From Nymphaea colorata (lineage: Eukaryota; Streptophyta; Magnoliopsida; Nymphaeales; Nymphaeaceae): 64,000 bases of DNA. Made by a program: the position numbers and the translations under genes. The notes beneath the pieces are model-generated. The model did not search any database. It had not been told where the DNA came from and saw only the letters and a program-made list of their open reading frames with translations. Shown here one piece after another: positions 1 to 10,330 of the stretch (position 1 is its first letter; each line of letters opens with the position of its first letter). Where the stretch lies: the NCBI RefSeq assembly GCF_008831285.2, contig NC_045138.2, positions 21,797,934 to 21,861,933 of the forward strand. Direction: 5' to 3'.

Positions 1-909
1 ACAAGGCTGAAATTACCGATACTTATACAGCCCATGACCGACGGACGAGGTGGGGAAAGGGAAGGGGGCCGTCTTTTGCTCTTTTTCCGGCAACAGGTAG
101 TAAGCCCCTGTTGACCCGGAAAACCTTCAACCCTAGAGAGAGAAAGAGACCCAAGCAAAGCTCCTCCATGCAAAAGGCGAGTTTGTAGGCCTTTAAAAAG
201 TATGGACGTTCGCCACCAGGAGGTTGGTTACTCAAAAACCATGAAGCCCTCTCCTCTCCTCGCTATTTCCTTCTGTTTTAGAAAGTTGGTTACTCAAAAG
301 AATTTGGAGAATCACATTAACCATCGACCTTTTGTTTCCTATAACCATCATAATTCCACCATGTATGGATATCCTTTTTTTTTTATTCATTGACCGAAGC
401 CAGCCCTTCTTCTTCCTCCTTCTCTCTTTTTCTCCTCTCTTGGTTTAACGTGCGTTCCATTCCTTTGCCACCTTCTTTACTTTTTTTTCTACAAACAAAT
501 TCTCTTCTCTTCTCTTCCCTACCCTTTCCTTCGTCCCTCTACCTCTAACGTGCAGTCCATTCCTTTTCCACCATCTTCTCCTCTCTGTCTTCCTCTTAAC
601 GTGCAGTCCATTCCTTTTCCACCATCTCTTCCTCTTCCGCTTTCTGGATTGATCGATTTGTTGCTTCTTTTTGGGGTTCTTTCTAACATGCAGGCGGACG
701 TGTCGCCTTTCAAGTTTCATTACCTCGGTAGAGCTATACGATTAAGGGTGGATGATCCATAGATGCGTAAAGCTGCCGGTGCCAACACGTGAAGGGGAAG
801 CAGGAAGGGGAGGAGGGGAGGGGCTGGCTGGGATGGTCGATTGGACATTGGCCTGAACTTTCAGGCAGAAACCTCGTGGTGCAGCGACTGGGTTCGAGGG
901 AGTTGAGAA
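1..909. other. Upstream region and 5' flank of the CSLD gene
   Basis: I recognise no gene here. Short ORFs on both strands have no familiar domains. A 15-bp direct repeat (GTTGGTTACTCAAAA) lies at 223-237 and 285-299. From about 390 to 660 the plus strand is strongly pyrimidine-rich and holds a ~50-bp repeat listed separately. The stretch at about 740-909 is GC-rich and leads directly into the CSLD start codon, so it is probably the promoter and 5' leader. That role is inferred from position only. Confidence 0.5.
446..640 (+). repeat. ~50-bp repeat in the CSLD upstream region
   Basis: The core TAACGTGCAGTCCATTCC followed by TTTTCCACCAT appears at 546 and 597, and a diverged copy (TAACGTGCGTTCCATTCC) at 446. 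Starts are 100 and 51 bp apart, so the spacing fits one unit of about 50 bp with one unit lost or decayed between the first two. The filler is CT-rich. It could hold repeated protein-binding sites or be a neutral minisatellite. Confidence 0.75.
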
Positions 910-3900
910 ATGGCGTCCCTGTCGCAGAACCCGTCCAAGAAGGCCCTTCGGAGTCCCGGTGGCTCCAGCACGCAGGGATCCCGCAATACCACCGGCCAGA
1001 CGGTGAAATTCGCCCGACGGACGTCCAGCGGCCGGTACATCAGCCTGTCGAGGGAGGACCTCGACTTGTCTGGGGAGATCGGGGGAGACTACATGAACTA
1101 CACGGTGCACATACCCCCGACGCCGGACAACCAGCCGATGGCCGATGAGTCGGTGGCGGCCAAGGCGGAGGAGCAGTACGTCTCCAACTCGCTCTTCACG
1201 GGCGGGTTCAACAGCGTGACGCGAGCGCACCTCATGGACAAGGTGATCGAGTCGGAGGTGAGCCACCCGCAGATGGCGGGGGCGAAGGGGTCCGCCTGCC
1301 AGATGCCAGCCTGCGACGGCAAGGCCATGCGGAACGAGCGCGGCGAGGACATCGACCCCTGCGATTGCAAGTTCAAGATATGCAGGGACTGTTACATGGA
1401 TGCCCAGAAGGATAGCGGCGTCTGCCCCGGCTGCAAGGAGTCCTACAAGCTCAACGAATTCGACGACGACATGCCCGACTTCATGACCGGTGGCCAAGGC
1501 GTGCTGCCACTGCCGGCGCCGGCCTCGTCCGGCTCCTCCTCCGCCGACGCCGGTGGACCAGGTGGCGGGCAGAAGATGGACCGCAGAATGTCGGTAATGA
1601 AGTCTAACAAATCAATGCTGATGAGAACGCAGACGGGGGAGTTCGACCACAACCGTTGGCTATTCGAGACCAAGGGCACGTATGGCTACGGTAACGCGTT
1701 CTGGCCGAAGGAGGAGGAGATGTATGGTGGCGTAGAGGGAGGTCTCGGCGGCCCGATGTCAGACATGGCGGACAAGCCATGGAAGCCCCTCACCCGGGTC
1801 ATCCCCATTCCTGCAGGCATCATCAGCCCCTACAGGTAACGTAAGGCATAATCTTCACTTTAATGGCGGATTTCTGATTCGTGGTGGGGAGAAGAGGGGG
1901 AGGGTAATAACTAACTGAAAACTATTCATTAATGAACGTGCGCTTGTGGGTATGGCGAGTTTTGCGCAGGTTGTTGATAGTCGTGCGATTGGTGGTGTTG
2001 GCCTTCTTCTTGACGTGGAGAGTGAAGCACAAGAATGAAGATGCTATCTGGCTATGGGGGATGTCCGTCGTTTGCGAGATCTGGTTCGCCTTCTCGTGGA
2101 TACTTGACCAGATGCCCAAGCTCTGTCCTATAAACAGAGCCACAGACTTGCAGGTGCTGAAGGACAAGTTCGAGATGCCGTCGCCGTCGAACCCGACGGG
2201 CCGCTCCGACCTGCCAGGTATCGACTTCTTCGTCTCGACGGCCGACCCGGAGAAGGAGCCCCCGCTGGTCACTGCCAACACCATCCTCTCCATCTTGGCT
2301 GTCGACTACCCCGTCGAAAAGTTAGCCTGCTATGTCTCAGACGATGGTGGCGCCCTCCTCTCCTTCGAGGCCATGGCGGAGGCAGCCAGTTTTGCCGACA
2401 TCTGGGTGCCGTTCTGCCGGAAGCACGACATCGAGCCGCGCAACCCGGATAGCTACTTCAACATCAAGGGTGACCCAACGAAGAACAAACGGCGGTCGGA
2501 CTTCGTGAAGGACCGGCGGAGGGTGAAACGCGAGTACGACGAGTTCAAGGTGAGGATCAACGGGCTCCCGGATTCCATCCGCCGGAGGTCCGACGCTTTT
2601 AATGCCAGGGAAGAAATGAAGATGCTAAAACACATGCGCGAAAGCGGCGCCGATCCGTCGGAGCCCCTCAGGGTGAAGAAGGCCACCTGGATGGCCGACG
2701 GCACTCACTGGCCGGGCACCTGGGCAGTTCCTTCCAACGATCACAAAAAAGGCGACCACTCCGGCATTCTTCAGGTACGCAAATCCTATCGGTCCATTAA
2801 TCGTTGAGCTTCTTCCTCCTTCCCTTGCTGATTCCGTGAAAACGGAAACGTCGACGATGACAGGTGATGCTGAAGCCGCCGAGCAGCGACCCACTTATGG
2901 GCTGCGCCGACGACGATAAGCTCATCGACTTCACGGACGTCGACATCCGCCTGCCGATGCTGGTCTACATGTCGCGAGAGAAGCGCCCCGGGTACGACCA
3001 CAACAAGAAGGCGGGAGCCATGAACGCGCTGGTGCGAGCTTCGGCAGTCATGTCCAACGGGCCATTTATCCTTAACCTAGACTGCGACCACTACATCTAC
3101 AATTCCCAGGCCATTCGTGAGGGAATGTGCTTCATGATGGACCGCGGAGGAGAGGACATATGCTACATCCAGTTTCCGCAGAGGTTCGAGGGCATCGACC
3201 CCTCCGATCGGTATGCCAACCATAACACCGTCTTCTTCGACGGCAACATGCGTGCCCTCGACGGCCTTCAGGGCCCCGTCTATGTTGGCACCGGCTGCCT
3301 CTTTCGCCGCATCGCCCTCTATGGCTTCGACCCTCCGTCGAAGCGCAAGTCCTCCCGCAAGAACAAGCCGCCACCGGAGTCCGACACTCAGGCCCTCCGA
3401 GACGACATGGTCGAGTACGACGACGAGATCGGTATGGAGATCCACCCCAAACGGTTCGGCAACTCCACCGTCTTGGCGGAGTCGATCCTGGTGGCGGAGT
3501 TCCAGGGACGCCCGCTAGCAGACCACCCAGCTATTCAGAACGGCCGGCCGCCGGGGGCGCTTCTGGCACCGCGCGAACCGCTGGATGCGTCGACGGTGGC
3601 CGAGGCCGTGAGCGTCATCTCGTGCTGGTACGAGGACAAGACGGAGTGGGGAGACCGGGTGGGGTGGATCTACGGGTCGGTGACAGAAGACGTGGTGACG
3701 GGTTATCGAATGCACAACCGCGGGTGGCGGTCGGTCTACTGCATCACGAAGCGCGACGCCTTCCGTGGGTCGGCGCCGATCAACCTGACGGACAGGCTGC
3801 ACCAAGTGCTGCGATGGGCGACCGGCTCCGTCGAGATCTTCTTCTCCCGCAACAACGCCTTCCTGGCCAGCTCCCGCCTCAACATCCTCCAGCGCATCGC

Positions 3901-4588
3901 GTACCTCAACGTTGGCATCTACCCCTTCACCTCCCTCTTCCTGCTCGTCTACTGCTTCCTGCCGGCGCTCTCTCTCTTCTCCGGCCACTTCATTGTGCAG
4001 ACGCTCGACGTGACCTTCCTGGTCTACCTCCTGACCATCACCACCACCCTCATCGTGCTGGCCCTCCTGGAGGTTAAGTGGTCGGGCATCGGGCTCGAAG
4101 AATGGTGGAGGAACGAGCAGTTTTGGCTGATTGGAGGCACAAGCGCTCACTTCTACGCCGTGGTGCAGGGGTTGCTGAAAGTCATCGCCGGAATCGAGAT
4201 CTCCTTCACCCTCACCTCCAAGTCCGCCGGAGAGGATAACGAAGACATCTACGCCGACCTCTACATCGTGAAGTGGTCGTCCCTCATGATCCCGCCCATC
4301 ACCATTATGATGGTGAACCTGATCGCCATTGCCGTCGCCTTCTCGCGGACGATCTACAGTGAGGTGCCGCAGTGGAGCAAGCTGTTGGGTGGTGTGTTCT
4401 TCAGCTTCTGGGTGCTTGCGCATCTGTATCCGTTCGCGAAAGGGTTGATGGGGAGGAGAGGAAGGACACCCACCATCGTGTTTGTATGGTCTGGTTTGAT
4501 CGCCATCACCATCTCATTGCTGTACATTGCCATTAATCCTCCCAAAAGCACGACGTCGGTTGGTACCAGTGGTTTTCAGTTTCCCTAG
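910..4588 (+). CDS. Cellulose synthase-like protein D (CSLD), glycosyltransferase family 2
   Basis: Three exons with phase-consistent GT/AG borders: 910-1835, 1970-2774 and 2864-4588, giving 1151 aa, normal for CSLD. CSLD enzymes are Golgi or plasma-membrane processive beta-glycan synthases needed for tip growth (root hairs, pollen tubes) and cell-plate walls. Visible in order: an N-terminal Cys-rich RING-like region ([21 protein letters not shown]); two membrane helices after SPYR; the DDGG motif; DCD in [15 protein letters not shown] in [17 protein letters not shown]; then about six C-terminal helices. All D,D,D,QxxRW catalytic residues are present. The ATG at 910 has good context (GAAATGG) and starts the conserved N-terminus. 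The class-specific region near residue 740 has no CC-x-CC cluster, but rice CSLD1 as I recall it also lacks one. High GC, especially at third positions, contrasts with the AT-rich flanks. The CSLD assignment is firm; the subclade is inference. Confidence 0.96.
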
Positions 4589-4689
4589 ATGAATTGCATC
4601 ACGGTGGGTCATGATATCGTTTGAATCAATCAAGAACGCAAGGGAAACTTAATCTTCATGCATGGATCGTGAGAGAGCGCGTGCTCGCG

Positions 4690-4736
<47 letters not shown>

Positions 4737-5439
4737 TGTTGTGATTTGCCTTTAGAGTGATGGCTTGGCTTCTTTCTTTTTTATCTTCTTCCTTATTTGT
4801 GTTTGTGGGGTTAGGCCTGAAAATTCAAACTCGTGGGGGGTTCTCTGACGTCCATTGACAGTGCCCTGGTCAGAAGAGTTGCAGATCCTGGAAGAAAATT
4901 TGAGTTGAAGGAAAGAGAAGGGTAGATCGTTTTCTTGCCTGCCTTCGCTTCGCTGAACACTTTCAATCTTTATGCAGCTGACTCGAGCGACACTGTCAAT
5001 TTCTCCCTTTTTTGCAGGATAATTTACCCGTCCTTTTTCTCCCTTTTCTTACTAATTAGAATATTACTCTTCTTTTCTTTTCTTTTTTTTTTCTCATTGA
5101 AATGTGAATGTTTATGATACAATTTTACAAATAATATTCAATAGAGCTATGGCAGTTAAACACTTTTTTTTTCAATTTAATTTGTGGGTGCAGGCAGATC
5201 ATATAACTTTTAAATCTGCATGGCCAGCTTGGGGGATAGCGCGTCTCCATTCCATCGAACAAACGATTTTAGGTCCCATCATTAGTGTTGGCACTGTGGA
5301 AATTACTCCCGACCTTACTAAGTCACCTTGCCATTGGAGTCATTCATGTGACTGTTGATCGATTTTGATGACTCTAACAAGACAATATGGATAATCCCGG
5401 TTGTCGGGCAGCTCAAACTTGATTAACCCAGTCCAAACT
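4589..5439. other. 3' flank of the CSLD gene
   Basis: No gene seen. The first few hundred bases after the stop probably include the 3' UTR, with a (GA)n tract at 4693-4732. The rest is AT-rich single-copy-looking sequence up to the left target site of the hAT-like element at 5448. Confidence 0.5.
4693..4732. repeat. (GA)n microsatellite
   Basis: A perfect (GA)20 run about 105 bp after the CSLD stop codon, probably inside its 3' UTR. Confidence 0.95.
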
Positions 5440-5447
5440 GCCAGAAC

Positions 5448-6473
5448 TAGAAATGTCAACGGATCGGATTCGGATCAGATATTTGTTCGAATTGCCTTTA
5501 AAAAAATCTGATATTATAAGCAATTTAACATCTCAATAAGAAAATTGGATTGGATTCAGATTTAATAAATAACATCCGATCTTATCGGATTGAATACAAA
5601 TTCGGATTCGGAGCGAATTACAGCTTGTTATCTGAATCCAAACCACCGTGAGTTGATATCCGAATATGAAACGCATGTGCTGACGTCCAAATCCGACGAT
5701 ATTTGAATCCGAATATGAGAGCTTGAGTTGGTGGCCCCACGTTTTTTATGAGTTCAAGCTGTTTCTATGAAACATATTTATTTGTGATTAATTTTCATAT
5801 TTTTAAAAATACTCATTTTATTGAAATTTCTTTATACAAGTTTTATTATTATTTTTAATTAAATAAATACATTATTTATGATATCCTGTTTAGTTGATGC
5901 TTTAAGTATAATAGTTTGCTTGCTTCCACAAAAACGTTTAATTAAATACAATATAAATTATTAATTAATTAGTTTTATGTGATATAGTTTTAAATACTTT
6001 AAGTTAAATGGTATATATGGTAACTATTTGACTATTATTATATGCAACTTCATAAAAGTCTTTACCTCTTATTCAGATTATACCTTCATGCACAATTTAT
6101 ATTCTTCTTGTGTCATAACTTTAAGTTGGTGCATTTGGCTAGACCTTTTGCTCAAAAGTCGCAACTTCAAAATGTGGAGACACCAACTTAAGCTTTCGGA
6201 TATAACTTAAAAGTTGGATTTGGATCAGATTCAGATATAACTTAAAAGTCGAATTCGGATCAGATTCAGATATAGCTTAAAATTAAGATTCATGTATAAC
6301 TTTAAAATCGGATTCAGATATAACTTAAAATTCGAATGTAGATTTTAAGGTCGGATTCAGATATAATATAAACTTTTTTTCATCCGAATTCGTGTCCTAA
6401 TCCGAATCCGGATATATGAATATTCGAAAAATTGGATATGATAAAAGGTATATCCGATCCGTTGGCATCCCTA
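5448..6473. mobile_element. Non-autonomous hAT-like element with an internal CGGATTC-type repeat
   Basis: The ends are inverted repeats: TAGAAATGTCAACGGATCGG on the left, and on the right ATCCGATCCGTTGGCATCCCTA, which reads TAGGGATGCCAACGGATCGG in reverse complement. The flanks carry an imperfect 8-bp target duplication, GCCAGAAC at 5440-5447 and GCGAGAAT at 6474-6481 (6 of 8 match). TAGGGATG-type ends and 8-bp duplications are typical of the hAT superfamily. The interior has no coding capacity. It is AT-rich and filled with degenerate repeats such as CGGATTCAGATATAACTTAA, concentrated near 5455-5720 and 6205-6430. Confidence 0.7.
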
Positions 6474-6481
6474 GCGAGAAT

Positions 6482-7046
6482 CATTTAAGAACGTGATCGG
6501 AATAAAACTGTTTTTGCTGCATGGTTGGAGAATCTATCAGTTAACGGGTCAACGCCTACTGAGTTTAGCTTAAGCAGTGTATTTACTTTTTTTTTGCCTT
6601 TAACTTTCTCGCAACCTTTTTTGTGCTTTTCTTTTTCACTGACCTCATTATCTAAACTGGTTTTTTTTTGGGGGGGGGGGGCAATTACAAAAATACCTTT
6701 ATTAAGAGTGTAAAAAAGGATTTTAAAAATTCAAAAATAACCATTCTTTTACAAAAAAAAAATCAAAAATAATCTCCACCCCTTTTGGTGCATATTTGTA
6801 ACTCGATCTATCTGATGATTCTGGTGCAATTTTTTTGTACATCGAGTGGTGTTGATAACCAGATTTGGACTGCCCCTCTCTTGAACAAAATCCTACTCCT
6901 GCCAAGTCGGCTATTCACAAAGTTTTGGTCAACCCAATCCACAGCTCGTAAATGCACTATACTAATTATTAGGAGGACCAAACCCAAGTTTAATTTTATA
7001 TATATATATATATATATGTCGTTGACCAGACTTCTAACTGATACTC
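6482..7046. other. Intergenic AT-rich sequence
   Basis: No gene seen. It contains a homopolymer T/G stretch near 6661-6682 and a short (TA)n run near 6996-7018. Confidence 0.5.
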
Positions 7047-7054
7047 ACTTGATC

Positions 7055-8016
7055 CAGTAGCGTTGCCATCGTGGGGCAGGCATGGGCACATGCCTACTCC
7101 AGCCCAAGAAAGCTCCATGTGGAATGGAGCCTCATGCCCGTGTTGACACCGTGTTGCCCATGCCAGAAATGGATCGGGTCCCAGCAGTCTAGAGCGATCC
7201 AGCTCAAGAAAACATAAAACAGTAAGCCCCATTGCGCCCAAATTCACCCGACAGTAGAAACTCAGAAAGGGGAAGGCCGAAGAGCGAAGGGGCAAAGCGG
7301 CAAAGGGCAAGGCCGCAAGGGTCAGTCCTCCAAACAGGACGAAGATTAAATTAAGAGATGAGTCTCAAACGAGCTTGTGATACTCGCTGGAGTTCTCATT
7401 ATGATGCACCAGTCAATTTAGTCAACATATATCATTTTATGATTAAGGCATTAGATTTTATTGCAGAAAATATAAGTAAAGGAAAATGAGAGACACTTGA
7501 ATTTATGCTTACCTTGCAAAATTTTCAGCTATGAACATTATCAAAACTAGGCTTCGTAACAAGATGAAAGATGAATGAATTAATGATGCTTTCATCACTT
7601 ATATTGAGAGGAACACATTTGATAGTATTAGTGATTAAGCAATCATGCATCGTTTTCAGAATATGAAAAACAGACGAAGTGACATGTAATTTTGCTCATG
7701 ACTATAGTTTTTTTTATTTGCTTTTTTAAACTAATTGTAAATTTGTTTATAACTATAGTCATTTAAGTTACTTTTAATGCTAATTGTAAATTTGTTCATA
7801 TTCATATCATTCAATTGACTACCTTGATGCCATTGGTCAATTGTAATTTTGTCCATAATACTAATGATATGATTTGCTTGTTGGGACCCATTGTAACTTT
7901 ATTCATAACTATGATTATTTGCTTTATTTTTAAAATAACATATATTTTAGTTTGAAATTTTTTTCACATACTATGTACTAGTACCCCATAGCTAAAAATT
8001 TCTCGCTTTGCCACTG
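7055..8016 (+). mobile_element. hAT deletion derivative with transposase C-terminal relic and perfect 8-bp TSD
   Basis: The element starts CAGTAGCGTTGCCA and ends CTCGCTTTGCCACTG, so the ends are imperfect inverted repeats of the CAGTGGCGGAGCCA type found in plant hAT elements that encode TTF-zinc-finger / ZMYM1-like transposases. It is flanked by a perfect 8-bp direct repeat, ACTTGATC, at 7047-7054 and 8017-8024. Inside, about 7520-7690 (+) translates to NIIKTRLRNKMKDE, a stop, then AFITYIERNTFDSISD and MHRFQNMKNRRSDM, matching the C-terminal dimerisation region of these transposases as I know it. In-frame stops and about 1 kb total length show a dead, internally deleted copy. Confidence 0.85.
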
Positions 8017-8024
8017 ACTTGATC

Positions 8025-9240
8025 CATTTACACAGGACTAAATTGGATTTGTGTAATTTTAATTTCATTTCACATGATTAAGCTCCTACTTGCACTTATT
8101 TAACAATTTGACAATTAAACTCCTGTAGCTTTGAGCTTATATATAGAATATAATCGTCTATGTGCATCTTTCTGTACACAGTATACGGTAGGGCTGCACG
8201 TTGACCTGAAGTAGCGTTGATGCACAATTTTTATATTAGAAAACCATGCTCGTCAACTCGAGCTCATGAGTGCCATAAAAGTTAAGCCGGACTGAGCAGC
8301 TCGCTCATGAAAGCTGGGTATAAAAATTGTTGTTACTTGGATTATCAGACAGAAATTTTGGTCAAGGTTTAATTAACTGCTTCAATCCAGATCCTGGCAT
8401 TGTTGAAACATGAATGCCATTAATGAACTCTTTATTCCCTTGAATAGGCACGCCAAGGTTGTGAATTTATGTTCATGTTCTTAGAAAAATTTAAACCCTA
8501 AATTAAACACAAACTAATTGTTATGGTGCAATTCATGGCTCAAACGCTACCCAACGAAAGCAAAGCAAAATCTAAGTGGAATGCAGCACATAGGATCTAG
8601 GTTGAAGCTTTCATGTTGATTTCAGATTTGCATCCAACTTGTTCAGTCTTTATCCTTCAATGTTTGACTGATTTCTCCAATATGTCAACCATCTATGTTC
8701 ATCATCTATTTATATTTGAGTGCCCAGGCAAGGATAAGCTTTAATCATAGGATATCAACAATTTTAAATGTGCTTTTTATTGGATATGATTGGCTCCTTG
8801 AAGAGTGTTTCAGCAGTTGTGGTAGCTATCACCACCTTCATTTGGATTTAATCTTGATAGACAGATCTTTTTCTATATCCATCTTTTTCACACTCACATA
8901 TGATGGGGCAACCAAAAGTCAATACTTCAAAATATGTCCACAAGGTATTCTCAGTTACATTCTTGCAGTAGGATCATCCGATTGGTGAGCACTTGTATGG
9001 AAAACTACTTGTGTGCCGGTTAGTGCAACATAATAGTTTGACTCGCAAAAGTAAACTAAGCGTTTGTAGCTGTTTGTAAGAATATGGCTCATTGTTCCTT
9101 ATATCAAAATTTACTTGCATAAGTCCTAGCACAATCAATCCCTCATTCCACTACATTCCATATTTACTATTGAATCAAACGTCTCTTTGATCGATTCGAT
9201 TTGCCAACAGTAAATATGTGTACATGTATAGCAATCAATG
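8025..9240. other. Intergenic sequence, no gene seen
   Basis: AT-rich with scattered short ORFs and no recognisable domain. Near 8192 the phrase TAGGGCTGCAC followed by CTCGAGCTC/GCTCGCTC motifs resembles the start of a dispersed repeat also seen at the right edge of the window (about 63911). Confidence 0.4.
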
Positions 9241-9249
9241 ATGTTCCTC

Positions 9250-10330
9250 TCTCATATATTCATCAAATCTGGACCAGCAACTTTCTCAGATATGCCCCAT
9301 ATAGTCAAATCTCTCAGTAATCATTGCCTTATGATACTAAAGTAACCATATTAATTCATCATATCAAAATTTCATAAGGGCAACTATTAGTTAGATATAT
9401 CCAGGGATGTGAAATCTCATTATTTTTAGGAACTCGCATCATGAAGAAGCATAGATCATTCTCCAATTCTCATTTTGATAGACATGAATGTCAATGCAAC
9501 ATATGTGGTATGTCTCACGTATTATAGAAAGTCTTAACTCATAATTATGAGTCTTATGCATGCACCGAAGTTATAAATTTCTTGTTATACAGATCCCCAA
9601 AAATCCAACATCTTTAGAGAGCCTAATCTTGTCCTCAATGACTATTAGTCGGACTAAGTTAATATGAGCCATTGGGTATGGTTACCAACACTGCATGATT
9701 TGGGTGATCATGTTAGTCTTCTAATTCACAAGACCATCTTGACCTAATCAACTTAATGTGTCGAATAAAATATGTAAAATGTTATCAATTATACAACACG
9801 TCTCCGTTTACCAACATACTAAATTTAGGAAACTAATCTTGCTATCAACCAACATCCCTTTGTGTTGTTCATCTCATCTCTACCTCTCTATCACGTAGTG
9901 CCAAAGGTGATCAATTCACGTAAGTAAACAATCTTGACTTGGCTGCATATTTTTTACATAGATATGTGACGTGCAATAATTGATCATAAAAAAAACTTCA
10001 TTTTTTTTGTCACACAGATGTTACATGCTTCTTAAAGATAGGTATGCTAATTGGTTTTGAAAGTGGATTTGCCACCATCTCATGTATGAAAATATAATTC
10101 AATGACACTTTTCTCTTCTAGACTGTATCATGTAGGTTCTTACTTCTAGTGACAATATGTTTGGTTTTGTAATGAAACTCAGTATTTGTTGCATACAAGT
10201 CACAACTTAATTATCATTCTAGACACTTATAAGGACACTTGTCTTTGAGATAATTCTGAAATGTTTAAAGGATCTCATCAACCCAACATCGTCTTTGAGA
10301 CAATTTTTCTTTTATTGTTCCATATATCCA
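9250..10330 (-). mobile_element. Decayed Ty1/copia fragment (RNase H end and 3' region)
   Basis: On the minus strand about 10030-10140 reads KRKVSLNYIFIHEMVANPLS followed by KPISIPIFKKHVTSV. This matches the C-terminus of copia RNase H domains (consensus of the type SLEYVPTKEMVADPLTKPL..FxKHV). Upstream, about 10150-10200, further decayed RNase H sequence can be read with stops. Downstream on the same strand, to about 9250, is non-coding sequence consistent with an LTR or 3' untranslated part, but I found no second LTR. Boundaries are approximate. Confidence 0.6.

Noticed and set aside
742-1497. Long antisense ORF over CSLD exon 1
   Set aside because: It is a GC-rich shadow of the sense exon with no recognisable domain; the sense strand has conserved CSLD motifs.
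3340-3420. Absence of the CCxCC cluster in the CSLD class-specific region as a possible defect
   Set aside because: As I recall, rice CSLD1 also lacks this cluster, so it is normal subfamily variation.
3515-4423. 302-aa antisense ORF over CSLD exon 3
   Set aside because: Composition is Glu/Asp/Arg/His-rich, as expected from the complement of GC3-rich codons; no homology recognised.
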